Assembly (NCBI RefSeq): GCF_020622345.1
Contig: NZ_JACNMO010000021.1
Location: 1 to 64,000 of the forward strand
Length of the DNA stretch: 64,000 nt
Direction of reading: 5' to 3'
From: Roseobacter weihaiensis
GTDB lineage: Bacteria > Pseudomonadota > Alphaproteobacteria > Rhodobacterales > Rhodobacteraceae
The first letter of the stretch is position 1. Every line of letters starts with the position of its first letter. Positions 1-8,929 of the stretch are shown piece after piece. The notes beneath the pieces are model-generated. The model did no database searches, was not told where the DNA came from, and saw nothing but the letters and a program-made list of their open reading frames with translations. The position numbers and the translations under genes are program-made.

Positions 1-175
1 CGTCTTTGCGCCATGCCTGCCGCATGATTGCGGCATGGCGCGCCGACTACAATCACAACCGGCCTCACTCCAGCCTCGCTGGCATGACGCCACACGAATA
101 TGCTAACCGGTCAAAGGAAGACCAAAACCTGAACAGAGCTAACTTAAATTAGCGGACTCAAAGGGGAGCAGGTCA
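1..175 (+). mobile_element. Right end of an IS3-family insertion sequence
   Basis: Only the end of the element is in the window. It holds the last 49 codons of a DDE transposase (stop at 150-152), then a short tail ending in GGGGAGCAGGTCA at 163-175. Read on the other strand this is TGACCTGCTCCCC, which resembles the terminal inverted repeats of many IS3-family elements. The exact boundary near 175 is inferred from that resemblance. The left end, and any target-site duplication, lie outside the window. Confidence 0.7.
3..152 (+). CDS. IS3-family transposase OrfB, C-terminal fragment (5' end outside window)
   Basis: Frame 3 is open from the window edge to TAG at 150-152. The peptide contains AWRADYNHNRPHSSLAGMTP followed by a HEYA-type motif, the hallmark end of the rve integrase domain in IS3-family OrfB proteins. 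The catalytic DDE residues lie upstream, outside the window, so I cannot say whether the element is intact. It reads toward aspS, whose own promoter appears to lie between the element and the gene. Confidence 0.8.
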   Translation, partial: SLRHACRMIAAWRADYNHNRPHSSLAGMTPHEYANRSKEDQNLNRANLN

Positions 176-391
176 AAAACGCTCTTCGTAGATTTGCAAG
201 CAAACTGTTCGACAGTTTTTTAAAGATAAATATTAGTTTTGCCAGTGCGACCCGCCTTTCCTTTGATGCTGTCATATCTTGGCGGTTAATGTCAGGGTCG
301 GCGAGTTTGACATAAATGATAAACTTGCTTCCGATTGAACGGAAGTCGATTAGAAACGTCGTGCTTATTGATATTCCCCTTCATGCACGAC

Positions 392-420
392 TTGACTTCC
401 GGTGCGCCAAACGGTGTATC
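392..420 (+). promoter_or_regulatory. Candidate sigma-70 promoter of aspS
   Basis: TTGACT at 392-397 is followed after exactly 17 bases by TGTATC at 415-420. Transcription would start near 427, leaving a short leader of about 29 bases before the aspS ATG at 456. The -10 is imperfect. The position argues against the upstream in-frame start at 402, which would lie before the transcript begins. Confidence 0.45.
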
Positions 421-455
421 TGGCTCGAATTTCAGAGCCCCGAAGGGATACGACA

Positions 456-2231
456 ATGCATGCCTACCGTAGCCATAGCTGCGCTGATCTGACTGCTGGA
501 AACGCGGGCGAAAATGTGCGCCTGTCCGGATGGGTGCACCGAGTTCGTGATCACGGTGGCGTGCTTTTTATCGACCTACGAGATCATTACGGGCTAACGC
601 AGGTTTTGTGTGATCCGGATAGTCCTGTTTTTGAGCAGGTCGAAAGAGTGCGGGCGGAGTGGTGTATCCGTATTGACGGGACGGTTAAGGCGCGTGACGA
701 GTCATTGGTGAATTCCAAGATTTCCACAGGGGAAATTGAGGTGTTTATTGAAGATATAGAAATACTCGGTGCTTCAGGTGAGCTGCCGCTTCAGGTGTTT
801 GGGGATCAGGAGTATCCTGAAGAAACACGCCTCCGTTACCGCTACCTCGATCTGCGCCGCGAAAAAATGCAAGCGAATATGGTATTGCGTTCAGACGTTG
901 TAGCTTCTCTGCGCCGACGAATGTGGGATGCCGCCTTTCGAGAGTTTCAAACCCCGATCATTACCGCGTCAAGTCCGGAAGGTGCCCGGGACTTTCTGGT
1001 GCCGTCCCGTTTGCATCCTGGCAAGTTCTATGCGCTGCCTCAGGCCCCTCAGCAATTCAAGCAGTTGCTGATGGTTTCCGGGTTCGATAAGTATTTTCAG
1101 ATTGCGCCTTGTTTTCGTGATGAGGACCCGCGGGCTGACAGATCACCTACGGATTTCTACCAACTCGACCTGGAAATGAGTTTTGTAACTCAGCAGGATG
1201 TTTTCGACACTATTCAACCTGTACTGACCGGCCTCTTTGAGGAGTTCGGCGGCAAAAAGTCCGTTGACCAGGAGTGGCCGCAGATTTCCTACAAGGATGC
1301 CGCGCTGTGGTATGGGACCGACAAACCAGATCTGCGTAACCCACTCAAAATGCAGGTTGTTTCGGACCATTTCGCCGGATCAGGCTTTGCAATCTTTGCC
1401 AAGCTTTTGGAGCAAGAAGGTACGGAAATCAGAGCAATCCCGGCACCTACGGGTGGCAGTCGCAAATTCTGCGACCGTATGAATGCTTTCGCGCAAAAGG
1501 AAGGCCTGCCCGGAATGGGGTATATTTTTTGGCGCGATCAGGGTGAGGGCATGGAAGCAGCTGGTCCTTTAGCGAAAAATATTGGACCCGAAAGGACTGA
1601 GGCCATTCGTCAGCAGCTTGGACTCGGTGTCGGGGACGCAGCCTTTTTCCTGGGCGGCAAGCCCAGAACCTTCGAAGCCGTCGCGGGAAAAGCGCGCAAC
1701 GTTATCGGTAACGAGCTTAACCTTACCGACACGAACCGATATGCTTTTGCATGGATTGTCGACTTTCCGATTTATGAAAAAGACCCGGAAACCGGTAAAA
1801 TCGATTTCGAACACAACCCATTTTCTATGCCGCAAGGTGGTATGGAGGCTTTGAATGGCGATCCGCTGGATGTGCTCGGCTATCAATACGATCTCGCCTG
1901 TAACGGGTATGAATTGGTTTCAGGTGCGATCCGTAATCACAAGCCGGAAATCATGTTCAAGGCGTTTGAAATTGCGGGCTATGGCCAAGATGAAGTGCGC
2001 AAACGGTTTGGGGGTCTGGTCAATGCGTTTCAGTATGGCGCGCCGCCTCACGGTGGATGTGCGGCTGGCATCGACCGCATTGTTATGCTGCTCGCCGATG
2101 AGAGCAATATCCGTGAGGTAATACTCTTCCCAATGAACCAACGGGCAGAAGATTTGATGATGTCCGCCCCAGCAGAGCCGCAAAGTGACCAATTGATGGA
2201 GCTTGGGCTGCGGGTGATCCCACAGGATTGA
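456..2231 (+). CDS. aspS: Aspartate--tRNA ligase
   Basis: Cytoplasmic class II synthetase that charges tRNA-Asp. The 591-residue length matches bacterial AspRS (E. coli 590). It has an N-terminal OB-fold anticodon-binding domain (about residues 15-105), class II motif 2 ([10 protein letters not shown] near residue 220), the bacterial insertion domain, and motif 3 (GIDRIVMLL near 538). The ATG at 456 is preceded by GAAGGGA at a proper distance; an upstream in-frame start at 402 has no such site. H33 in RDHGG is the residue type linked to relaxed tRNA specificity in non-discriminating AspRS enzymes, so charging of tRNA-Asn is possible. Codon use looks AT-richer than in most genes of the window, and the gene sits beside an IS end. 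Confidence 0.96.
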   Translation: MHAYRSHSCADLTAGNAGENVRLSGWVHRVRDHGGVLFIDLRDHYGLTQVLCDPDSPVFEQVERVRAEWCIRIDGTVKARDESLVNSKISTGEIEVFIEDIEILGASGELPLQVFGDQEYPEETRLRYRYLDLRREKMQANMVLRSDVVASLRRRMWDAAFREFQTPIITASSPEGARDFLVPSRLHPGKFYALPQAPQQFKQLLMVSGFDKYFQIAPCFRDEDPRADRSPTDFYQLDLEMSFVTQQDVFDTIQPVLTGLFEEFGGKKSVDQEWPQISYKDAALWYGTDKPDLRNPLKMQVVSDHFAGSGFAIFAKLLEQEGTEIRAIPAPTGGSRKFCDRMNAFAQKEGLPGMGYIFWRDQGEGMEAAGPLAKNIGPERTEAIRQQLGLGVGDAAFFLGGKPRTFEAVAGKARNVIGNELNLTDTNRYAFAWIVDFPIYEKDPETGKIDFEHNPFSMPQGGMEALNGDPLDVLGYQYDLACNGYELVSGAIRNHKPEIMFKAFEIAGYGQDEVRKRFGGLVNAFQYGAPPHGGCAAGIDRIVMLLADESNIREVILFPMNQRAEDLMMSAPAEPQSDQLMELGLRVIPQD

Positions 2232-2319
2232 TATCGGCCGTTAAAACCAAAATGCTCAAGCCGGGCAAGTCGTGTTATGCGGGTTGGGTATTGGCCTCTG
2301 ACCTTCTAAAGTGCGGGCC

Positions 2320-3054
2320 ATGGCGCACAACAATTACGATACTCCGCAGTTTGGCCGAAAGGTAACAAACTGGACATCACCTTCGGTGCCGGATGCCGAT
2401 GTTTTGCAGGGACGGTATGCAGAGCTGGTGCCTCTGAAAGCGGACGATCATGCCGACATGCTATACAAGGCTTATGAGGGACACGATCAGCTCTGGGATT
2501 ACATGCCTTATGGCCCATTTTCGTCGGCTTCCGAGTATCGACGGTGGATCCAGCAGACAGTGAATACCTCTGGCCATCGGTTCTATGCGATCAGAAATCT
2601 GGAAACCGAGACCTGGGAGGGGGTGGCGAGTTATCTGCGGATTGATCCCGCGAACGGGTCTATCGAAGTTGGCAATATAACATACAGTCCCGCCTTGCAG
2701 AGGACCCGCGCCGCGACGGAGGCCATGTTTCTCATGATGCAATGGGCCTTCACCGCCGGATATCGGCGATATGAATGGAAATGCAACGCGCTGAACCTGC
2801 CGTCCCGCCGTGCGGCTCAACGCCTCGGCTTCAGCTTTGAAGGCGTTTTCCGGCAGGCAACGGTGGTCAAGGGGCGTAACCGCGATACCGCTTGGTTCGC
2901 GGCCATTGATGGCGAATGGCCCGCCTTACAGAAGGCCTTTGACACATGGCTGTCATCGTCGAATTTTCGCGAAGGGGTCCAGATTAAGCGACTGGCTGAC
3001 CTGACGCAGGCGATCCGCGTCAGCAGTGACCCTTTGTTGCAGAACCGAGGCTGA
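2320..3054 (+). CDS. GNAT-family N-acetyltransferase, RimJ/RimL-like
   Basis: Predicted cytoplasmic acetyltransferase of 244 residues using acetyl-CoA. The layout is that of the RimJ/RimL subgroup: a segment ending GRYAELVPL opens the fold, the core strands run through WEGVASYLRI, and the acetyl-CoA-binding part lies around RTRAATEAMFLMMQWAF. It ends with NLPSRRAAQRLGFSFEGVFR, the typical terminal RimJ motif. The substrate (a protein N-terminus, an amino acid or a drug) cannot be told. I chose the ATG at 2320 over an in-frame GTG at 2311; neither has a strong ribosome site. It is convergent with the receiver-domain gene, with two bases between stops. Confidence 0.85.
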   Translation: MAHNNYDTPQFGRKVTNWTSPSVPDADVLQGRYAELVPLKADDHADMLYKAYEGHDQLWDYMPYGPFSSASEYRRWIQQTVNTSGHRFYAIRNLETETWEGVASYLRIDPANGSIEVGNITYSPALQRTRAATEAMFLMMQWAFTAGYRRYEWKCNALNLPSRRAAQRLGFSFEGVFRQATVVKGRNRDTAWFAAIDGEWPALQKAFDTWLSSSNFREGVQIKRLADLTQAIRVSSDPLLQNRG

Positions 3055-3056
3055 CG

Positions 3057-3776
3057 CTAAATCGCAAGTTTTTGTGTTAGTCGCTGTTGGACCAAGCCGA
3101 CCAGATTGTCGGTTTCTGACCGGAAGGAGGCCCCTGATGCACGCGCTTTTGCCAGCGCAACTGCAGCTTGCTCAAGACGAGTGTCCTGGGCAGAGCGCGC
3201 GACGCCGCCGATGAATTGCGCGACATAGTCGAGCGCGCTGTCATCACCGGGATCATCGAGGACATCCGCAATATGTGCCATATCATCCTGAAACGCCATG
3301 ATGTCAGGTTCAATGACCTCATCGGGAATGGACCGCAGACCGGAGGGTTGCCGCTCAGCCGGCAGGTTTGACAAGACGGCCTGCTGGAAAGCCGCCAGCG
3401 AAGTGATTGGTTTTTCCAGATACCCATCGGCACCGGCACCCATCGCCATTTCTTCGCCGGTCAGGTCGCCCGATGTGCCCAGAACGACATCGACGCGGGG
3501 TTCGGTCGTGACCAGTTCACGAATGAGATCGACGCCGTTTCCATCCGGCAGGCCAAGATCAACAATCACAACCGAGGGGCGGTAAACCTGCAGATGGCGC
3601 CGTGCAGACCGCAGACAGTCGGCCCGGCGAATCCGGGCACCGCTGCGCAGGCACAAAAGGCGCATCGCTTCACAGGCAAATCTGCTGTCTTCGATCACCA
3701 GAACGGTGAGCCCCAGCAAAGGGCGTGTGGCTGTCGGCGCGGGAATCGTCGCCGCAAAAGGGTCCTTTTTGTCCAT
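3057..3776 (-). CDS. Response-regulator receiver-domain protein with a non-DNA-binding tail
   Basis: A CheY-like receiver domain spans about residues 22-140. It has the acidic pair E29-D30, the phospho-acceptor D73 in VIVDLGLPDGNG, the switch residue around T101/S102 and conserved K122 in LEKPI. The remaining 100 residues match no output domain I recognise; they are acidic and helical and may mediate protein contact. No histidine kinase is adjacent, so the partner is unknown. The ATG at 3776 is preceded by AGGAG on the minus strand. It could act in a phosphorelay or in stress or motility control. Confidence 0.85.
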   Translation of the reverse strand: MDKKDPFAATIPAPTATRPLLGLTVLVIEDSRFACEAMRLLCLRSGARIRRADCLRSARRHLQVYRPSVVIVDLGLPDGNGVDLIRELVTTEPRVDVVLGTSGDLTGEEMAMGAGADGYLEKPITSLAAFQQAVLSNLPAERQPSGLRSIPDEVIEPDIMAFQDDMAHIADVLDDPGDDSALDYVAQFIGGVARSAQDTRLEQAAVALAKARASGASFRSETDNLVGLVQQRLTQKLAI

Positions 3777-3933
3777 CTTCGGCTCCTGACTGAATCGGTC
3801 TGAGCGTCACCATGGCGCATAGATGGATAACAGGTCGTTAATGGCCACCCAGATCCCTGCGGCGCTGCGTCTCTTGCGCTCGACTTCAGTGCGCCGCATA
3901 ACCACTGAAATAGCTCAACACCGGAGAAACATC

Positions 3934-4338
3934 ATGATCGGACGTCTCAACCACGTCGCCATTGCCGTACCTGATCTGGAGGCCGCGGCGGATCAGTATC
4001 GCTCTGCTCTGGGGGCCAATGTAGGTGCCCCGCAAGATGAGCCGGACCATGGTGTCACGGTCATTTTCATTGAGCTGCCGAACACCAAGATCGAACTGCT
4101 CTACCCCTTGGGCGACAACAGTCCGATCCAGGGGTTTCTGGATAAAAATCCCTCCGGTGGCATTCATCACATATGTTATGAAGTAGACGACATCCTGCAG
4201 GCGCGGGACCATCTGCTGGAGACTGGCGCGCGCGTGTTGGGGACGGGCGAGCCCAAGATCGGGGCGCATGGCAAACCGGTTTTGTTCTTGCACCCCAAGG
4301 ATTTCAACGGCTGTCTGGTCGAGTTGGAACAGGTCTGA
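3934..4338 (+). CDS. mce: Methylmalonyl-CoA epimerase
   Basis: Interconverts the (2R) and (2S) forms of methylmalonyl-CoA between propionyl-CoA carboxylase and methylmalonyl-CoA mutase. The 134-residue product is a single vicinal-oxygen-chelate (glyoxalase) fold. It begins IGRLNHVAIAVPDLEAA, which provides a metal-binding His, and contains GGIHHICYEVDD and, near the end, FNGCLVELEQV carrying the last Glu ligand. The length is normal for the family. GGAGAAA precedes the ATG at 3934; an open extension back to 3823 is not needed. Eighteen bases separate it from the DUF1467 gene, a pairing common in this group. Confidence 0.93.
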   Translation: MIGRLNHVAIAVPDLEAAADQYRSALGANVGAPQDEPDHGVTVIFIELPNTKIELLYPLGDNSPIQGFLDKNPSGGIHHICYEVDDILQARDHLLETGARVLGTGEPKIGAHGKPVLFLHPKDFNGCLVELEQV

Positions 4339-4356
4339 CCCAAAGGAGGGGATAAA

Positions 4357-4653
4357 ATGGGTATTACCTCTGCACTGGTTCTTTTGGCGGTGATCTGGTC
4401 GCTGATGTTCCTCATCATCCTGCCGATCCGTGTGAAAACGCAAGGGGATCTGGGAGAGATCGTGCCCGGCACGCATGCGGGTGCGCCGGAAGTTCACAAC
4501 ATCGGCAAGAAGGCCAAGATCACCACGGTGCTGAGCCTGATCCTCTGGGTAATCATTTCCACGATCATTCTGTCAGAGTGGATTACGGTACGGGATCTAG
4601 ACTGGTTCGATCGTATGGAGGCTGAGGGTCCAGCCGGTGAAACAGATGGGTAA
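4357..4653 (+). CDS. DUF1467 family membrane protein
   Basis: Small inner-membrane protein of 98 residues with two predicted transmembrane helices, about residues 3-25 and 50-70, joined by a short loop rich in Gly, Pro and His. The family is conserved in alphaproteobacteria and has no assigned function. It has a strong AAAGGAGGGG ribosome site and probably forms an operon with methylmalonyl-CoA epimerase. Its last 71 bases overlap the end of the convergent EI24-family gene. Confidence 0.85.
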   Translation: MGITSALVLLAVIWSLMFLIILPIRVKTQGDLGEIVPGTHAGAPEVHNIGKKAKITTVLSLILWVIISTIILSEWITVRDLDWFDRMEAEGPAGETDG

Positions 4654-5308
4654 AGGTGGCCGCCCCCAAAATCGGAATGATGAGGTTCAGGAGCGGCACC
4701 GAAAGAGGGATGGCCATGAGGACTCCTGCGGCCCAGATCCTCAACAGGTAGCGGGATCGCAGGGCTTTGGCCTGCTGACGCCCGACGCGCCGAATCGCGG
4801 CGAGGGTGAAATATTCACGACCAAGCAGGAACCCGTTCAGCCCCCAAAAGATCAAAGGGGCAAAAGGCGTCAGAAACAGATAGAGGATCAGCGCCGAGAG
4901 GTTGGCGACAATCAGCACACCCAGAAAGCTCACCGTGTCGCGTAGCGCATCCATCAGCGGGACCGGGCGTGCGACATTGAGCATCGGGTAGTGTTCGTCC
5001 TCCACGGCTTGCGCCACGGTATCGAGAAACATCGAGGTGATCGCAGAGGCGACAGGGACCATCAGGAAGGTCGAGAGCACCGCCAACAGCACTGCGGATC
5101 CCCAGCCGACCAGATCGTTGAGCCAGGTCACTTCGCCAAGGAAGGGCAGGGAGACCACATCCCCTACCAGCCCGCCCAAAAGCCACACAAAACCCGCAGA
5201 TATCGCGATCAGCAGGGCGAGTGTCAGCCCGACACCGGTCAGCAGAACTTTCCTGAACCGAGGGTCCGTGAGCTGGTTCAGGGCGGCAAAGAAAGACGCA
5301 AGGATCAT
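4583..5308 (-). CDS. EI24 domain (CysZ-like) integral membrane protein
   Basis: A 241-residue polytopic membrane protein of the EI24/CysZ superfamily. Hydrophobic segments lie at about residues 20-45, 68-95, 128-165 and 190-220. The central stretch around FLDTVAQAVEDEHYP and the motif FLLGREYFTLAAIRR are typical of the family. CysZ of enterobacteria carries sulfate, but most alphaproteobacterial members are uncharacterised and no sulfur genes are nearby, so transport of sulfate is only a possibility. The start overlaps the stop of the nitroreductase gene by four bases (ATGA), which suggests co-translation. Confidence 0.8.
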   Translation of the reverse strand: MILASFFAALNQLTDPRFRKVLLTGVGLTLALLIAISAGFVWLLGGLVGDVVSLPFLGEVTWLNDLVGWGSAVLLAVLSTFLMVPVASAITSMFLDTVAQAVEDEHYPMLNVARPVPLMDALRDTVSFLGVLIVANLSALILYLFLTPFAPLIFWGLNGFLLGREYFTLAAIRRVGRQQAKALRSRYLLRIWAAGVLMAIPLSVPLLNLIIPILGAATFTHLFHRLDPQPPYDRTSLDPVP

Positions 5309-5883
5309 GCCGACACCCAGCTTGTCACCGCATCAAGATCAGGGCGCGGACGTTCGGGTGCGGCAGAGGTTTCAGTGGCGATATGAATGATCCCGGCGAT
5401 GCGTTCGTGTGAGGCGAGCCCCAGCGCCTCGGTCATGAAGCCCCGGTCGTGACTGGGCCAACCCGAAAGCCAGTTCGCCCCCCACCCAGAAGCCAGTGCC
5501 GCATTCAGAAGGGCCAGACAGACCGCCCCGGCAGAGTAGGTCTGCTCAAGAGCCGGAATTTTTTCCGACGGCTTCGGGCTTTCGATCACCGCAACGGCGA
5601 GCAGCCCCTGGTCAAACTGCGCGCGGCCTTTGTCGATCTGGTCGGGGTCGAGGCCAAGCGCTGCCCCACGGGTTTGAACAACCTGCGACAGCCGTGCCAT
5701 TGCAGGCTGTTCAATGACGATAAAACGCCAAGGCTCCAGCTTGCCGTGGTCCGGCGTGCGGGCGGCTGCCTGCAACAGGGGACGGAGTTCATCCGCATTG
5801 GGTACGGGGGGCTGCAAGGTCTTTGCAGGCCGCGAGCGACGGGTCATCAGAAAGTCCAGAGCAGCTTGGTTGGGCGCGGGCAT
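5305..5883 (-). CDS. Nitroreductase family protein (YdjA-like)
   Basis: FMN-dependent oxidoreductase of 192 residues. The N-terminal FLMTRRSRPAKTL gives the FMN-phosphate-binding Arg/Ser residues of the family, RTPDHGKLEPWRFIVIE is the YdjA/TdhA-type motif, and GWGANWLSGWP is the second flavin contact region. The physiological substrate is unknown. I chose the ATG at 5883 because TGAGGT lies seven bases upstream; an in-frame TTG at 5895 overlaps that site. It is the middle gene of a minus-strand run: deacetylase-like gene, nitroreductase, EI24 protein. Confidence 0.87.
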   Translation of the reverse strand: MPAPNQAALDFLMTRRSRPAKTLQPPVPNADELRPLLQAAARTPDHGKLEPWRFIVIEQPAMARLSQVVQTRGAALGLDPDQIDKGRAQFDQGLLAVAVIESPKPSEKIPALEQTYSAGAVCLALLNAALASGWGANWLSGWPSHDRGFMTEALGLASHERIAGIIHIATETSAAPERPRPDLDAVTSWVSA

Positions 5884-5898
5884 GTAAAACCTCAATGG

Positions 5899-6999
5899 TC
5901 AGAGTTGGCGGGCCAGATGGTCGATTTCGGCCTTGATGAAAGCATCGAAGCGTGGACCGGGTTGTCGGATGGTCAGCGCTTCGGCAAGCGGGTCGGGCGC
6001 TGAGATATCGCTGCCTGACAAGGCCTCTAATGTCGCATGGCCACAAAAGGGGACATAAACTTCGGAGTATCCACCTTCGTGCACCAGAACCAGCCGCCCG
6101 TCACAAAGATCCTCTGCCGCGGCCCTGATCCGCAGGGTCATCTGGCGGAAGGTTTCTGCCGTGGCAAGCATCCGGGCCAAGGGGTCGGTCGCCCCGGCAT
6201 CAAAGCCGCAGGCCACAACGATGAGATCCGGTTCAAAGGTGGCAATCTGCGGCAGGACAACGGTGTCCATCGCATGCAGATAGCCGGTATGGCCGGTGCC
6301 CGCAGGCAGCGGCAGGTTGACGTTATAGCCAAGCCCCGGACCCCGCCCGCGATCCGCGACAGCGCCTGTGTCCAGCGGGTAGTTGCCTTCCTGATGCAGT
6401 GAGAGGGTCAGCACGTCGTCGCGATCATAGTAAATCGCTTCGGTGCCGTTGCCGTGGTGCACGTCCCAATCCAGCACAACCACCCTTTTGGCCATGCCTT
6501 TGGCGCGCGCCGCCTCAATCGCGATGGCGATGTTGGCCAACAGGCAAAACCCGTTCGGGAAGTCCGGCAGGCAGTGATGGCCGGGGGGGCGCGACAGCGC
6601 ATAGGCGTTTTGCAAATCTCCTGTCATCACCGCGTCCACCGCGGCAACGGCCAGGCCCGCAGAGAGGGCGGCAATCTCGTATCCCCCCGCGGCAAAAGGC
6701 GTCCGCCGGCCCAACTCGCCCCCGCCACTGTCGGACAGAGTTTTGAATTCAGTCAGGTAACTCTCCGGGTGAACCCGCAGCAAGTCCTCGGTGCTGGCCT
6801 GCGGGGCGGTGCGCAGATCGAGATCCTCCGAAAGCCCCGTGACATCCATCAGGTTTTTCAAACGCCGCTTGGTCTCCGGGTTCTCCGGCAGCCCCCCTGC
6901 CGCGAGCGGCTGGACATGGCCCCCGATGGGTAGGGTGAAGGCATAGTTGCCCCCCGCATGCCAAAAGCATTTTTCATCCCAAAAAAAGCCGGTGGCCAT
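5899..6999 (-). CDS. Histone-deacetylase-fold amidohydrolase (acetylpolyamine or class II type)
   Basis: Zinc-dependent deacetylase of 366 residues. The catalytic His pair is H141-H142 in RPPGHH. Zinc ligands are D179 and H181 in LDWDVHHGNGT and D267 in GFDAGATDP. The terminal HEGGYS motif carries the glycine-rich loop. Bacterial members act on acetylated polyamines or other small amides or on acetyl-lysine; the substrate cannot be decided here. The ATG at 6999 follows AGGGAGA. It leads the minus-strand group with the nitroreductase 15 bases downstream. Confidence 0.9.
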   Translation of the reverse strand: MATGFFWDEKCFWHAGGNYAFTLPIGGHVQPLAAGGLPENPETKRRLKNLMDVTGLSEDLDLRTAPQASTEDLLRVHPESYLTEFKTLSDSGGGELGRRTPFAAGGYEIAALSAGLAVAAVDAVMTGDLQNAYALSRPPGHHCLPDFPNGFCLLANIAIAIEAARAKGMAKRVVVLDWDVHHGNGTEAIYYDRDDVLTLSLHQEGNYPLDTGAVADRGRGPGLGYNVNLPLPAGTGHTGYLHAMDTVVLPQIATFEPDLIVVACGFDAGATDPLARMLATAETFRQMTLRIRAAAEDLCDGRLVLVHEGGYSEVYVPFCGHATLEALSGSDISAPDPLAEALTIRQPGPRFDAFIKAEIDHLARQL

Positions 7000-7293
7000 T
7001 TCATCGTCTCCCTGTCACTCGGGCGTGAAATTGACCGAGCATCGTGGAATTGTCCATCCATCCCGGCATCTCGGCAGGAGGGGGCGGAACTGCCTCTTGC
7101 CTCGATGTAGGCATTGCCCACTCGAATGCGATCCACGCCGCGCTTGATTCTCCGGATTGGCGTTCGTTTGTGCCGCTGATCGGTCGACCGGCTTGCCACG
7201 CATCGGCGGAAACCTGCGCGTTATGGTGTCTGGCATAGGACTCATTTCGCCACCTATGATAGTCAAGCGTATTGCCAGATGGAGGATATCTCT
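7000..7293. other. Intergenic stretch between divergent genes
   Basis: This 294-base gap separates the deacetylase-like gene from the membrane-protein gene at 7294. It should carry both promoters. I see no convincing -35/-10 pair, no strong inverted repeat and no coding sequence with a family match. Confidence 0.4.
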
Positions 7294-7818
7294 ATGTTGC
7301 GCTTTGTGAATGCCCTGATGTTGCAGGATAAATTTCAAAAACTAATTATGTCGCCGCGCCGTCTCGCGCTATGTCTGCTGATCATCGTGTTAGTGTTGAT
7401 TGCGGTCCTCTTCACCAAGGCGTTCTTTGTTGCGGTGTTGGGCCTTGCCGGGATGGCGGCCGGATATCTTTTCCATGCAAGGCAGGAAGATGACAACCCG
7501 ATCCGCGCGCTGCGGTCGATCCTGAACATGCGCCGGATATACGCCCTCACCCTTGGCAGCGCGCTTTGCGCCGTTGCGGCGGTCTTCCTGCTTTGGGAAG
7601 GTGTCTCCATCGCGGAGGCATCGCCCATCATCAGCACGATCTGCACCTCCTGCGCTTATGCGTTCTTCTCCTTTAGCCTGTCGTCCTATGTCTTTGGTAG
7701 GCAGGCGATCTCACGGGCCAGGCGAAAGCTGGCCAAAGCAAGTGTGGAGCAGCGGCACCTGTGGGAAGCGCAGGCAGAGGCGGGTCAGAAAAGCGCCGCC
7801 CTGGGGGATGCCTTTTGA
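7294..7818 (+). CDS. Hypothetical four-helix membrane protein
   Basis: I do not recognise the family. The 174-residue product has hydrophobic segments at about 23-40, 43-60, 83-101 and 111-134, and a basic then helical cytoplasmic-looking tail from residue 136 rich in Ala, Lys, Arg and Gln. I chose the ATG at 7294 because GGAGG lies seven to eight bases upstream; an in-frame ATG at 7279 overlaps that site. It is a stand-alone gene, convergent with trpS. Confidence 0.7.
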   Translation: MLRFVNALMLQDKFQKLIMSPRRLALCLLIIVLVLIAVLFTKAFFVAVLGLAGMAAGYLFHARQEDDNPIRALRSILNMRRIYALTLGSALCAVAAVFLLWEGVSIAEASPIISTICTSCAYAFFSFSLSSYVFGRQAISRARRKLAKASVEQRHLWEAQAEAGQKSAALGDAF

Positions 7819-7833
7819 AAGGGCGACCTGCCG

Positions 7834-8850
7834 TTAGCGCACCATCCCGATGATTTCATATGTTTTTTCAAGGATTGGCGCAGTGATTTCGCGCGCCTGT
7901 TCCGCGCCACGACCAAGGATGCGGTCGATCTCGGAGGGATCATTCATCAGCCGCGCCATTTCCTGAGAAATCGGCGAGAGCTTTGCAACGGCGAGGTCGG
8001 CTAACTGCGGCTTGAAGGTCCCAAACTGCTGACCGCCGATCTCTGCCAGCACCGCATCGACGGGCTGGTCACTGAGGGCGGCATAGATATTCACCAGATT
8101 GCGCGCTTCGGGCCGGTCCGCCAATCCCGCCGCTTCGGAAGGCAGCGCGTCCGGGTCGGTCTTTGCCTTGCGGATTTTCCGGGCAATCGTGTCCGCGTCG
8201 TCTGTCATGTTGATCCGGCTGGCATCTGACGGGTCGGATTTCGACATCTTCTTGGATCCGTCGCGCAGCGACATGACACGTGTCGCGGGCCCTTCGATCA
8301 CCGGTTCCGTCAGCGGAAAGAATTCGACGCCATAGTCATGATTGAACTTGGCGGCGATGTCGCGGGTCAGTTCCAGATGCTGTTTCTGATCCTCGCCTAC
8401 AGGCACATGGGTTGCATGATAGATCAGGATATCCGCCGCCATCAGCGCCGGATAGCCAAAAAGCCCCAGCGAGGCTGCTTCGGCATTCTTGCCTGCTTTG
8501 TCCTTGAATTGCGTCATCCGTTTCATCCAGCCCATGCGGGCCACGCAGTTGAACACCCAGGCCAATTGCGCATGTTCGGGCACCTGGCTTTGGTTGATCA
8601 GGATGGATTTTTCCGGATCGATCCCGCTGGCGATGAAACCTGCCGCCAGTTCGCGCGTGCTGTGGCGTAGATCGGCGGGCTCCTGCCAAACGGTGATCGC
8701 ATGCAGGTCGACCATGCAATAGATGGATTGTATCCCCTGGTTCTGCGCATCGACAAAGCGTTTGAGCGCGCCCAGATAGTTGCCCAGATGCAAATCTCCC
8801 GACGGCTGGATGCCCGAAAAAACGCGGGGGACAAAGGGTGGGGTCGTCAT
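7834..8850 (-). CDS. trpS: Tryptophan--tRNA ligase
   Basis: Cytoplasmic class I synthetase charging tRNA-Trp; 338 residues is the usual bacterial length. The HIGH-type motif is at residues 21-24 (HLGN, after [10 protein letters not shown]). The KMSKS loop is at 201-205. [13 protein letters not shown] forms part of the tryptophan pocket. GGAG lies at a suitable distance before the ATG at 8850. It is transcribed alone on the minus strand, divergent from the rhomboid-like gene. Confidence 0.97.
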   Translation of the reverse strand: MTTPPFVPRVFSGIQPSGDLHLGNYLGALKRFVDAQNQGIQSIYCMVDLHAITVWQEPADLRHSTRELAAGFIASGIDPEKSILINQSQVPEHAQLAWVFNCVARMGWMKRMTQFKDKAGKNAEAASLGLFGYPALMAADILIYHATHVPVGEDQKQHLELTRDIAAKFNHDYGVEFFPLTEPVIEGPATRVMSLRDGSKKMSKSDPSDASRINMTDDADTIARKIRKAKTDPDALPSEAAGLADRPEARNLVNIYAALSDQPVDAVLAEIGGQQFGTFKPQLADLAVAKLSPISQEMARLMNDPSEIDRILGRGAEQAREITAPILEKTYEIIGMVR

Positions 8851-8929
8851 GCAAAGGCTCCATTCTCGCTGGCAATGCGGTTCGCGCTGGCTTACCCATG
8901 AGGCAGAGCATCGTCAAGGAAGCCCGACC

